DNA of 47,887 bases. Origin: Candidatus Adlerbacteria bacterium. GTDB taxonomy: Bacteria > Patescibacteriota > Minisyncoccia > Phycocordibacterales > SBAW01. Every line of letters starts with the position of its first letter. Position 1 is the stretch's first letter. The DNA is taken from contig CAIJVL010000035.1 of the NCBI GenBank assembly GCA_903824155.1, positions 1 to 47,887 of the forward strand, written 5' to 3'. Below are positions 14,496-20,743 of the stretch, in pieces. Made by a program: the position numbers and the translations under genes. The notes beneath the pieces were generated by a model. That model worked only from the letters and a program-made list of their open reading frames with translations. It did no database searches and was not told the origin of the DNA.

Positions 14496-14852
14496 TTATT
14501 TCTTTGCGGCAGTTTTAGCGGCATCAGCAGCGCCCTTGGCAGCCTGTGCAGCTGCAATTTCACCTTCTTTAGCCTTTTGCTCCATTTCCTTCTGCATTTT
14601 GCCGCCGTGGCGCTGGAACTTCTTGGTCGGAGAAAACTCGCCCAAGCGGTGCCCTACCATGTCCTCGCTTACCAAAACCTCGAGATGGGTCTTGCCATTG
14701 TAGACGCCAAACTTAAAGCCCACCATTTCCGGGGCAATCTGGCTGCGGCGCGCCCACGTTTTAATAAGCTCAGCGGTCTGAGGTTTCTTGCCCTCAATCT
14801 TCTTGAGGAGCTTCTCGTCCACGTACGGACCTTTTTTAAGTGATCGTGACAT
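14496..14852 (-). CDS. rpsS: 30S ribosomal protein S19 with Ala/Lys-rich tail
   Basis: S19 binds 16S rRNA in the head with S13. The start MSRSLKKGPYVDEKLLKKIE at 14852 is the family start; a longer frame to 15002 is leader sequence. GFKFGVYNGKTHLEVLVSED and GHRLGEFSPTKKFQRHGG complete the domain. About 28 extra residues (KEMEQKAKEGEIAAAQAAKG and beyond) form an alanine/lysine tail. It is the first gene of its sub-operon because rplB lies 1.7 kb upstream. Confidence 0.96.
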   Translation of the reverse strand: MSRSLKKGPYVDEKLLKKIEGKKPQTAELIKTWARRSQIAPEMVGFKFGVYNGKTHLEVLVSEDMVGHRLGEFSPTKKFQRHGGKMQKEMEQKAKEGEIAAAQAAKGAADAAKTAAKK

Positions 14853-14943
14853 TATGTTAAAACCCCTGTATTTGCTTGGGCGCCCTAGCTGTTTTCCCTC
14901 CCAAAGGAGCGAAAGGCCAACTAAAAACCCGCCAAGCGGGATT
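14853..14943 (-). promoter_or_regulatory. rpsS operon leader with terminator-like hairpin
   Basis: About 90 untranslated bases separate the promoter from rpsS. First comes CCCGC-TTG-GCGGG followed by TTTTTAG (plus-strand positions about 14923-14940), a terminator-like hairpin. A second stem TTTCGCTCC / GGAGGGAAA (one mismatch) follows nearer the gene. The arrangement suits attenuation or autogenous control by a ribosomal protein. Confidence 0.5.
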
Positions 14944-14949
14944 GAAGGC

Positions 14950-14978
14950 ATAGTACAGGATAGGGCGGATTTACGCAA
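14950..14978 (-). promoter_or_regulatory. Promoter of the rpsS-rplE segment
   Basis: TTGCGT (14973-14978), 17-base spacer containing TCCGCCCTA, TACTAT (14950-14955). The spacer resembles that of the rplC promoter (TTCCGCCCATACTG), so the two ribosomal promoters share more than their hexamers. Confidence 0.7.
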
Positions 14979-15016
14979 GTTTTTCCACCCAAAGCACCTC
15001 AAAACATCTTAAAGCC

Positions 15017-15044
15017 TTGCAAAAATCACCAAATGTGGCATAGT
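15017..15044 (+). promoter_or_regulatory. Promoter of cassette gene A
   Basis: TTGCAA (15017-15022), 16-base spacer, CATAGT (15039-15044) on the plus strand. Downstream, CAGAAGACCC recurs in the leader of cassette gene D. Confidence 0.5.
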
Positions 15045-15086
15045 TCTGCCAGAAGACCCCGAAACGACCTACCAAAAGGAGTGGTC

Positions 15087-15362
15087 ATGCGCATCTACAA
15101 GTTCCAATACCGGCACGGGCAATCGGCTCCGTACAAAAATCTGGAAGCAACCGATCATGATGACTTCTATGCCCAGCTTGCAAGCTGGGAAAAAGATACC
15201 GGCTTTAAGCACGTGGTCGGCAGCATCAACTGCACTATAAGCGAGATAATGCACGTCCCCGAGCCGCCCAACAAAGGTGGACTCCCCTCTTCGCTTATAC
15301 GACCACATACGGTCGATCAAATAATGGCAGCGACAGGTCGGGATCGTCCCACCAACAGTTAG
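15087..15362 (+). CDS. Cassette gene A: orphan of the YxFxY / FxAxDD family
   Basis: First of four tandem related genes set against the ribosomal operon. The ATG at 15087 follows AAAAGGAG by five bases. The 91-residue product opens with MRIYKFQYRHG, then ATDHDDFYAQLASWEKDTGF and HVVGSINCTISEIMHVPEPP. The N-terminal strand (Y-x-F-x-Y-x-x-G) and the A-x-D-x-D-D helix start are shared with genes C and D, and less closely with B. There is no signal peptide or membrane segment. Function is unknown; the size and fold hints suggest a small alpha/beta binding domain. Confidence 0.7.
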   Translation: MRIYKFQYRHGQSAPYKNLEATDHDDFYAQLASWEKDTGFKHVVGSINCTISEIMHVPEPPNKGGLPSSLIRPHTVDQIMAATGRDRPTNS

Positions 15363-15378
15363 GTTCTGTTCAAGAATC

Positions 15379-15415
15379 AAAAAACGCCCCGGTTTCCCGG
15401 GGCGTTTTATTTTTA
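15379..15415 (+). terminator. Terminator of cassette gene A
   Basis: The stem ACGCCCCGG / CCGGGGCGT with loop TTT is followed by TTTATTTTT. The ACGCCCCG/CGGGGCGT stem is repeated after each of the four cassette genes. Confidence 0.9.
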
Positions 15416-15435
15416 TGTGTACTTAACCGACAAAC

Positions 15436-15463
15436 TTGCTCTTAACGGGTATTTTTGCATAAT
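15436..15463 (+). promoter_or_regulatory. Promoter of cassette gene B
   Basis: TTGCTC (15436-15441), 16-base spacer, CATAAT (15458-15463), the same architecture as the gene A promoter. Confidence 0.5.
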
Positions 15464-15495
15464 AGCTTCAGGACTGTCCATAAAAAGGAACGGTA

Positions 15496-15816
15496 ATGAG
15501 TTCATCCATCAAAGACATAGCGTACACGCTTATCTATCTTGAGCCGCGGCTCGTGAGCAGTAATCCGGTCTCGTTTGAACAGGAGATAGGAGAGCATCAC
15601 TTTACTGCCAAAGACGATGGGGACGCCCTCCGGCAAGCAGCGCGATTCTTGAAGCAGCACATCGTAAGTTGCAACCATGTCGCCCAAGGCCGCGAAGGTA
15701 AAAAGCTCGTAAGGGATTTCCCCCTCCAGATCATAAAGGACCACTTCCCCAAAGTGCCCGCTGGTCGACTGAGGGTTGGGTTATCCCAAATCCCTCCCTT
15801 AGATGGCTGCGGGTAG
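15496..15816 (+). CDS. Cassette gene B: orphan of the same family, longest member
   Basis: 106 residues from ATG 15496, with AAGGAACGG upstream. The N-terminal strand is IAYTLIYLEP and the conserved core is HHFTAKDDGDALRQAARFLK, the best match in the array to gene D's FEAEDDHDAF. A longer C-terminus (VRDFPLQIIKDHFPKVPAGR) is unique to this copy. Its own promoter and terminator make it monocistronic. Function is unknown. Confidence 0.7.
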   Translation: MSSSIKDIAYTLIYLEPRLVSSNPVSFEQEIGEHHFTAKDDGDALRQAARFLKQHIVSCNHVAQGREGKKLVRDFPLQIIKDHFPKVPAGRLRVGLSQIPPLDGCG

Positions 15817-15826
15817 ACCAAACAGA

Positions 15827-15855
15827 AACGCCCCGCAAGTCGGGGCGTTTTTCTT
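15827..15855 (+). terminator. Terminator of cassette gene B
   Basis: The stem ACGCCCCG / CGGGGCGT with loop CAAGT is followed by TTTTCTT. It is nearly identical to the gene C terminator. Confidence 0.9.
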
Positions 15856-15862
15856 GTCATTT

Positions 15863-15891
15863 TTGCTCAAAAGTGCAATAGTGCGAATAGT
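15863..15891 (+). promoter_or_regulatory. Promoter of cassette gene C
   Basis: TTGCTC (15863-15868), 17-base spacer, AATAGT (15886-15891), starting directly after the gene B terminator. Confidence 0.45.
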
Positions 15892-15915
15892 CGTTCACCA
15901 CAACGGGGTTTAGCA

Positions 15916-16149
15916 ATGCCAGAGTATAGATTTAGCTACCAGCGCGGCAGAGTCCGGGCGACGTATGGTATTACCGCTGCCAACGACAGCCATGCATTTA
16001 AAAAGATGCAGCTGTTCGTCAAACAACACATGGTCAAGTACATTAACAAGAGCATGCAACTCTTCGGCGAAGACAACCGTTGGCACTTTCTTTCCGGAGC
16101 CAAAGCGGCTACGGCGCGCCTTCCTCCAACCCTTCAAGCCGCTGAGTAA
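15916..16149 (+). CDS. Cassette gene C: orphan of the same family
   Basis: 77 residues from ATG 15916. It starts MPEYRFSYQRGRVRATYGIT, then AANDSHAFKKMQLFVKQHMV, then KYINKSMQLFGEDNRWHFLS. The KYI-x-x-SM-x(4-6)-W pattern is shared closely with gene D (KYITGSMEMHWQGKW). The ribosome site is weak (CGGGG about 11 bases upstream). No export signal. It is one of the two most similar copies in the array. Confidence 0.7.
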   Translation: MPEYRFSYQRGRVRATYGITAANDSHAFKKMQLFVKQHMVKYINKSMQLFGEDNRWHFLSGAKAATARLPPTLQAAE

Positions 16150-16163
16150 ATATCCCCGGCAAC

Positions 16164-16195
16164 AAAAACGCCCCGCGAGTCGGGGCGTTTTCTTT
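16164..16195 (+). terminator. Terminator of cassette gene C
   Basis: The stem ACGCCCCG / CGGGGCGT with loop CGAGT is followed by TTTCTTT. Confidence 0.9.
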
Positions 16196-16262
16196 ATATA
16201 TTTTCTGCCCATGGTAGAGTTGCGACAGAAGACCCTTCCCCCTTCAAACCGAGGAGTTGGCA

Positions 16263-16517
16263 ATGACTGAATATCGCTTTAGATACGCCGGCGGCACTAT
16301 CGGCAACCTGCAGACGGTACAACAGCACAAGTTCGAAGCCGAGGATGACCACGATGCCTTTACGCAAAAGGCAGCCTATCTGAAAAGCATTAGCGGCAAG
16401 TATATTACCGGGAGCATGGAAATGCACTGGCAAGGCAAGTGGCGGCCCGTCCCCGACCCGCTGTTCATTGGAGCACAACAGACAAGCATGCTTGCCCACC
16501 GCCAATTGGAGATGTAA
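16263..16517 (+). CDS. Cassette gene D: orphan of the same family
   Basis: 84 residues from ATG 16263, with GAGGAG six bases upstream; the in-frame TTG two codons earlier is not needed. The sequence reads MTEYRFRYAGGTIGNL, then HKFEAEDDHDAFTQKAAYLK and KYITGSMEMHWQGKWRPVPD. It is convergent with rplB and shares a terminator with it. The acidic FxAxDDxDA core followed by an amphipathic helix is clearest here and in gene B. Confidence 0.72.
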   Translation: MTEYRFRYAGGTIGNLQTVQQHKFEAEDDHDAFTQKAAYLKSISGKYITGSMEMHWQGKWRPVPDPLFIGAQQTSMLAHRQLEM

Positions 16518-16524
16518 CACCAGA

Positions 16525-16562
16525 AAACAACGCCCCGTATTCTCGGGGCGTTTTTCTTTTTT
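16525..16562. terminator. Shared terminator of cassette gene D and rplB
   Basis: The stem ACGCCCCG / CGGGGCGT with loop TATTCT has TTTTTCTTTTTT on the plus side and GTTGTTTTC on the minus side. It lies between the convergent gene D and rplB stops. Confidence 0.85.
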
Positions 16563-16569
16563 ATTATAT

Positions 16570-17418
16570 TTAGGCTTTCTGTCCGCGCTTGCCCACTTTG
16601 CGGCGAGAGACGATAAGGTAGTTGCTGTACTTTTTCGGCGTGCGGGTCTTTTGACCTTTGCCGGTTGGTTTACCCCACGCACTCTTGGCGCGGCGCAAAC
16701 CGCGGCCTTGGCGGCCTTCACCGCCGCCGTGCGGGTGGTCTACCGGGTTCATTGCAGTACCGCGCACCGTAGGGCGGATACCCTTCCAGCGGCTGCGTCC
16801 TGCTTTGCCGAAGACTACGAGGTGATGCTCGTCGTTAGACACCTCACCAATAGATGCCCAGCAAGTGTCGAGCACTTTGCGCACTTCGCTTGATGGCATT
16901 TTAAGGTCAGCGTAACCCTGGTCGCGTGCGATTACTTCGATGTGGGTGCCTGCCGAGCGGCCAAGCTTGCCGCCATTGCCCGGCTTGATCTCGACATTGT
17001 ATACAAACGCGCCAATTGGGACATTCTTAAGCGGCATACGGTTGCCCGGAGTTGCAGCAGCGGTTTCCGAAGTGGTGATAGTGTCGCCAACCTTTACCGA
17101 CTTGGGCAAAAGCATGTAGCGGCGCTCGCCGTCTTTGTACACCACAAGGCCGATAAAGCCCGAGCGGTTAGGATCGTACTCGACAGTCTCTACGACTGCC
17201 GGCACCATCTTTTTGTACGTAAAGTCCACATCGCGGAAGAGGCGCTTGTGTCCGCCGCCCTTGTGGCGCACGGTAATGCGGCCCGCGTTGTTGCGGCCCA
17301 CCTTGCGCTTGCCGCCCACCGTAAGAGCCTTGTGCGGCTCGGTAGCGGTAAGCTTGCCTTTAAATGTCACGGTCGACATGTGGCGGCGGGAGTCGGTGTA
17401 TGGTTTATAAGATTTCAT
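16570..17418 (-). CDS. rplB: 50S ribosomal protein L2
   Basis: L2 is essential for subunit joining and peptidyl-transferase activity. 282 residues, opening MKSYKPYTDSRRHMSTVTF, with GRNNAGRITVRHKGGGHKRL, AGTHIEVIARDQGYADLKMP and the functional histidine region MNPVDHPHGGGEGRQGRG. It should be followed by rpsS, but a terminator and the four-gene cassette array lie between. Confidence 0.98.
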   Translation of the reverse strand: MKSYKPYTDSRRHMSTVTFKGKLTATEPHKALTVGGKRKVGRNNAGRITVRHKGGGHKRLFRDVDFTYKKMVPAVVETVEYDPNRSGFIGLVVYKDGERRYMLLPKSVKVGDTITTSETAAATPGNRMPLKNVPIGAFVYNVEIKPGNGGKLGRSAGTHIEVIARDQGYADLKMPSSEVRKVLDTCWASIGEVSNDEHHLVVFGKAGRSRWKGIRPTVRGTAMNPVDHPHGGGEGRQGRGLRRAKSAWGKPTGKGQKTRTPKKYSNYLIVSRRKVGKRGQKA

Positions 17419-17434
17419 AAAGGTATTTTACAAA

Positions 17435-17722
17435 TTACATTATCTCTATGGTCTCGCCCTTCTTTAAAAAGACGTACGCCTTTTTGCCGCCGCTCGAGGC
17501 GCCCTTGCGGTTGGTACCGCGTGTTGCGACCACTTTGCGCGGCACGGTAACCACGGTCACCTTGCGCGGCGTTACGTTGTAGATCTTTTTAACGGCGGTC
17601 ATGATATCGTGCTTGTTAGCATCGACGGCGACGTTAAACACATACACCCCATTAGCAGAGAGGTAGGCTCCCTTTTCGGTGATGCGCGGCGCTATGAGAA
17701 TGTTGACGTTATCCTTTTGCAT
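17435..17722 (-). CDS. rplW: 50S ribosomal protein L23
   Basis: L23 surrounds the exit tunnel and anchors trigger factor. 95 residues: ILIAPRITEKGAYLSANGVY, VAVDANKHDIMTAVKKIYNV and the C-terminal KKAYVFLKKGETIEIM. Length is normal. It lies five bases after rplD and 16 bases before rplB. Confidence 0.95.
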   Translation of the reverse strand: MQKDNVNILIAPRITEKGAYLSANGVYVFNVAVDANKHDIMTAVKKIYNVTPRKVTVVTVPRKVVATRGTNRKGASSGGKKAYVFLKKGETIEIM

Positions 17723-17727
17723 ACAAT

Positions 17728-18504
17728 TTATTTGGCGGCTGGTTTAACCACGCGCTTTTTGCCGAGCGTCTCGATAGCGGCAGCCGGGTCAACGATAACC
17801 AGGTACTTGGACGACATGATCGACACGGGGTTAAGATTGCGGACATCTACTACCTCGACATGGCCGATGTTGGCAAAGCTCTTTTGCGTTGCAGTGTGTG
17901 CGTTAGGGAGAGCGATAAGAGCAGCATTGTTCTTTTTATCATTATTGAAGCCGGCTTTAGAAAGGCCCGCGAGCATTGCCACCGCATCTTTGGTCTTGGG
18001 CTTCTCTACAGACATCGAGTCAACAAAGATGATTTCGTTGTCGGCAAGCTTGCGCGAGAGCACTACCAAAAGCGCCTTTTGGCGCGCCTGGCGGTTGATC
18101 TTTTGGCTGTAGTCCTTGTCGTTGCGAGGGCCGTGGGTAACACCGCCGCCCTTCCAGATAGGAGAGCGCGATGAGCCGTGGCGGGCGCGGCCGGTGCCCT
18201 TTTGCTGCCAAGGCTTGCGTCCGCCGCCGCGAACTTCGCCGCGGTCTTTAGTGTGCGCATTGCCCATGCGTGCGTTTGCCTGCATGCCGCTTACTACCAA
18301 GTGCACGAGGTCGGCATTCCAAGGCAAGTTAAAGATATTTTCGGGCAGAGTCATCTTGCCGGCTTCAGCTCCTTTCGTATTGAAAATAGTTACGTCCATC
18401 GAAGTAGCCTTGCGGGTACCGCGCGGGCGTACAGCCCTAACAACCTTTTCGGTTTTAACCTTAGGTGTCGTTGTTTTTTTAGTTGTTGTTGATTTTGTTG
18501 CCAT
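17728..18504 (-). CDS. rplD: 50S ribosomal protein L4
   Basis: L4 reaches the tunnel constriction and in E. coli regulates the S10 operon. 258 residues with a Lys/Thr-rich N-terminal extension of about 30 residues; the core then begins ATSMDVTIFNTKGAEAGKMT. The tunnel loop shows RGEVRGGGRKPWQQKGTGRA and RHGSSRSPIWKGGGVTHGPR. The C-terminal domain has ALIALPNAHTATQKSFANIG. Confidence 0.96.
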   Translation of the reverse strand: MATKSTTTKKTTTPKVKTEKVVRAVRPRGTRKATSMDVTIFNTKGAEAGKMTLPENIFNLPWNADLVHLVVSGMQANARMGNAHTKDRGEVRGGGRKPWQQKGTGRARHGSSRSPIWKGGGVTHGPRNDKDYSQKINRQARQKALLVVLSRKLADNEIIFVDSMSVEKPKTKDAVAMLAGLSKAGFNNDKKNNAALIALPNAHTATQKSFANIGHVEVVDVRNLNPVSIMSSKYLVIVDPAAAIETLGKKRVVKPAAK

Positions 18505-18536
18505 ACATCTTTTTTATTGCACTCGTAAACTCGTGT

Positions 18537-19196
18537 CTACGATTTGAGCCCAACGCCTTTGATTTCAACCAAAGTGCCGCGGCGGCCGGGGACTGCGCCC
18601 GATATAACGATCTCGTTCGTCTCCGGGTGCACCTGCAAGACCTTGAGCCCGCGTACGGTGACGCGGTCCTGGCCCATGCGGCCGGCCATGCGCATACCCT
18701 TGGCAACGCGGCCGCCCGCGCGGCCACCCGAACCGCCGATAGAGCCCGGCGAACGCTCAGAGTGCTTTTGACCATGCGAGCGCGGACCGCCATGGAAGCC
18801 GTGGCGCTTGATAACGCCCTGAAAGCCGCGGCCTTTAGTGATAGCAGAAACCTCAACCTTGTCGCCTTCGGCAAAAGCCGACACGTCGACGGTTGCGCCT
18901 GCCTCAACTCCTTCGGGGAGCTTGCCATCGAACTGGCGCATTTCTTTAAAGTGCGCAAGCGCCTTGCCCACGCCTCCAGGCGTAATCTTAGAGACGTGGC
19001 CTATCTGCGGCTTGTTGACGCGCTCAGGCTTTTTCTCTATCGCTCCCAACTGGATGGCATTGTAGCCCTCTTTGTCGGCGGTCTTGATTTGGGTGATGGT
19101 GTTAGGGGCAGCAATAATGACCGTCGCAGCGTAAGCGCGGCCTTCCTCTGTGTAGAGGGTGGTCATTTTGCCCTTGAGTCCTAAGATAAATTTCAT
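18537..19196 (-). CDS. rplC: 50S ribosomal protein L3
   Basis: L3 is a primary 23S rRNA binder near the peptidyl-transferase centre. The start MKFILGLKGKMTTLYTEEGR at 19196 was chosen because the upstream frame is leader sequence. SAITKGRGFQGVIKRHGFHG, GPRSHGQKHSERSPGSIGG and MAGRMGQDRVTVRGLKVLQV are family signatures. 219 residues. It is first in its sub-operon, with a new promoter upstream. Confidence 0.97.
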   Translation of the reverse strand: MKFILGLKGKMTTLYTEEGRAYAATVIIAAPNTITQIKTADKEGYNAIQLGAIEKKPERVNKPQIGHVSKITPGGVGKALAHFKEMRQFDGKLPEGVEAGATVDVSAFAEGDKVEVSAITKGRGFQGVIKRHGFHGGPRSHGQKHSERSPGSIGGSGGRAGGRVAKGMRMAGRMGQDRVTVRGLKVLQVHPETNEIVISGAVPGRRGTLVEIKGVGLKS

Positions 19197-19300
19197 GTTG
19201 GCTATAGAAAAATCCGCAATAGACAAGCGTCCTTGCGGATCGGCTAGTCCATTGGTCCGGGAAGCTGCTCCGGGACATAGATCTAACTCAAATAGAGTTA
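19197..19300 (-). promoter_or_regulatory. rplC operon leader with three hairpins, last one terminator-like
   Basis: The predicted transcript forms TAACTC-TATTT-GAGTTA, then a GTCC(C)GG / CC(C)GGAC stem, and finally ATCCGCAA / TTGCGGAT (plus-strand 19212-19240) followed by TTTTTC just before the rplC start codon. The last is a good intrinsic terminator inside the 5' leader, which suggests attenuation of the S10-type operon. Confidence 0.55.
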
Positions 19301-19305
19301 AGGGC

Positions 19306-19334
19306 AATATACAGTATGGGCGGAAATTAAGCAA
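19306..19334 (-). promoter_or_regulatory. Promoter of the rplC-rplB segment
   Basis: TTGCTT (19329-19334), 17-base spacer with TTCCGCCCATACTG, TATATT (19306-19311). It is closely similar to the rpsS promoter. Confidence 0.7.
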
Positions 19335-19368
19335 GAAAAAGGCCCACCATATAGGTCGGGCCTTTTAC
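19335..19368 (-). terminator. Terminator of the 104-residue orphan
   Basis: AAAAGGCCC / GGGCCTTTT stem with T run on the minus strand, directly after the stop codon of the gene at 19372. Confidence 0.85.
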
Positions 19369-19371
19369 GCA

Positions 19372-19686
19372 CTACGCTTTTACCATCTCTGGAACTTTGC
19401 AGTCGATACCAAGCTCTTCGAGCTCGGAGCGCTGCGCAAATATCGAGTACAGGCGCTTGGCTTCAGGAAATTGAATCCCCTGGAAGTTAAAGGCGATGCC
19501 GCCAATGCGCTTGGTCTTCAATGTCAAAGCTTGATACTCTTTTTCGCAAGCATTGCGGATAAGGACCTCGCCTTCGACCATTTGCACATGCCGGTCAAAG
19601 TAGCAAAAGCCGATCTTTTCGCGGTCTTCGGCACGGCGGTCAAAATGCCGCTGCAACTCTTGTACCAACTCACCCATATCGCTCAT
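19372..19686 (-). CDS. Orphan 104-residue soluble protein
   Basis: The ATG at 19686 follows GGGGAGGA by five bases. The product starts with a helix MSDMGELVQELQRHFDRRAE, then alternating strands (EKIGFCYFDRHVQMVEGEVL; YQALTLKTKRIGGIAFNFQG) and a final helix ending in DCKVPEMVKA. No membrane segment or known motif. It lies in the rplC/rpsJ break, in the same direction as the ribosomal genes, but with its own promoter and terminator. Confidence 0.65.
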   Translation of the reverse strand: MSDMGELVQELQRHFDRRAEDREKIGFCYFDRHVQMVEGEVLIRNACEKEYQALTLKTKRIGGIAFNFQGIQFPEAKRLYSIFAQRSELEELGIDCKVPEMVKA

Positions 19687-19713
19687 GTAGTCCTCCCCTT
19701 TTCGTCTGCCTGC

Positions 19714-19742
19714 ACACTACGCCGTTGTTGGAATTTTGGCAA
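19714..19742 (-). promoter_or_regulatory. Promoter of the 104-residue orphan
   Basis: TTGCCA (19737-19742), 17-base spacer, TAGTGT (19714-19719) on the minus strand. Confidence 0.55.
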
Positions 19743-19775
19743 GAAAAAAGCCCCGACCAACATGCAGGGGCTTTA
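19743..19775 (-). terminator. Terminator of the 134-residue membrane protein
   Basis: AAAGCCCC / GGGGCTTT stem with a T run on the minus strand, three bases after the stop codon of the upstream membrane gene. Confidence 0.85.
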
Positions 19776-19778
19776 GTC

Positions 19779-20183
19779 TCACCCTTCGATTTCGTTGACG
19801 TATCGAAACTCCTTGCGGGAGTATCTGTGGTACAGGAGACCGGTGATACTCATGGCGATGAGCGAGAGCGCTGTCCCAAAAACCGTCAAAGTCTCATGCG
19901 CGTGCATGCGCACCGAGTCTGACATAGCGATCGAGTTCCAGCCTAGAATCAGTGGGACAAAAAGCGACCCCAGAAGACAGGCGAACGAAATAATGAAGAG
20001 CCTGCCGCATCGTTTCTTTGCGCGGGTGAATATCGCCATGCCCGTATAGCGCACTTCGGCTTGCGGCGTCAGATGCCGCCATGTGCGGTAGTTGTAGTAC
20101 ACGATGCCGCCAACGAGTGCGATCACGGGGATGTTGAGCATCAACCCCAAAACAACAGAGCGGTCGAACAGCAAGTCCCACAT
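19779..20183 (-). CDS. Orphan three-helix membrane protein
   Basis: 134 residues from ATG 20183, with GGAGGGAAGG upstream. Three hydrophobic segments are visible: VLGLMLNIPVIALVGGIVYY, LFIISFACLLGSLFVPLILG and TVFGTALSLIAMSITGLLYH. A basic loop (RAKKRCGR) after the first gives a likely cytoplasmic side. The C-terminus is charged (RYSRKEFRYVNEIEG). No family is recognised. It lies between rpsJ and the 104-residue orphan, with its own terminator. Confidence 0.65.
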   Translation of the reverse strand: MWDLLFDRSVVLGLMLNIPVIALVGGIVYYNYRTWRHLTPQAEVRYTGMAIFTRAKKRCGRLFIISFACLLGSLFVPLILGWNSIAMSDSVRMHAHETLTVFGTALSLIAMSITGLLYHRYSRKEFRYVNEIEG

Positions 20184-20231
20184 ATCCCTTCCCTCCGGTT
20201 GAGTAGATCCAATCTGCCCCTACCCTACAAC

Positions 20232-20262
20232 AAAAAATCCCCTCTTGCGAGGGGATTTTTTG
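20232..20262 (-). terminator. Terminator after rpsJ
   Basis: A perfect AAAAAATCCCCTC / GAGGGGATTTTTT stem with loop TTGC lies 12 bases after the rpsJ stop codon, and closes the tuf-rpsJ unit. Confidence 0.9.
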
Positions 20263-20273
20263 TTTGCTTTTGA

Positions 20274-20657
20274 TTACGCCATCTTTACGTCGATGGTGAC
20301 TCCTGAAGGGAGCGAGAGGTTTGTGAGAGCCTCTATCACCTTGGGAGACGGGTCGAGGATGTCGATGACGCGCTTGTGGATGCGCATCTCAAACTGCTCG
20401 CGTGCGTCTTTGTAGACGAAGGTCGAGCGGTTGACCGTGTACTTCTTTATTTCGGTCGGCAGCGGTATCGGGCCTGCAACCTTTGTATCATAGCGAAGTG
20501 CGGTGTCCAATATCTGCTTAACTGACGCATCAAGCACTTTGTGCTCATATGCCTTAACCTTGATGCGAAGGCGCGTTACCTCGGCAACGGCGGCCTTTTT
20601 AGCACGGGGCTTTGCAGCCTTTTTGGGAGCTGCGGTTTCTTCTTTAACGGTAGCCAT
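20274..20657 (-). CDS. rpsJ: 30S ribosomal protein S10
   Basis: S10 helps form the head of the small subunit and (as NusE) takes part in transcription antitermination. 127 residues: an Ala/Lys-rich N-terminal extension of about 25 residues, then RLRIKVKAYEHKVLDASVKQ, GPIPLPTEIKKYTVNRSTFV and FEMRIHKRVIDILDPSPKVI. It follows tuf; the two are probably co-transcribed from the tuf promoter. The usual next gene, rplC, is about 1.1 kb away. Confidence 0.96.
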   Translation of the reverse strand: MATVKEETAAPKKAAKPRAKKAAVAEVTRLRIKVKAYEHKVLDASVKQILDTALRYDTKVAGPIPLPTEIKKYTVNRSTFVYKDAREQFEMRIHKRVIDILDPSPKVIEALTNLSLPSGVTIDVKMA

Positions 20658-20743
20658 AATTTTGTGTGAGTCTAGTTCTCCCCTAAGCCACGAATGGCCG
20701 GGGTAACCTATACCCGATTAGCTTACTCCTATTAATTAGTGAA

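Noticed and set aside
14853..15002. N-terminal extension of S19
   Set aside because: The 50 added residues run through the leader hairpin and promoter; the family start MSRSLKKGPY lies at 14852.
15379..16562. Recurring CGCCCCG...CGGGGCG stems as an integron-type attC series
   Set aside because: Each is a standard hairpin with a T run at the end of a gene; no integrase, no attC core sites or conserved RYYYAAC motifs seen. Treated as duplicated terminators instead.
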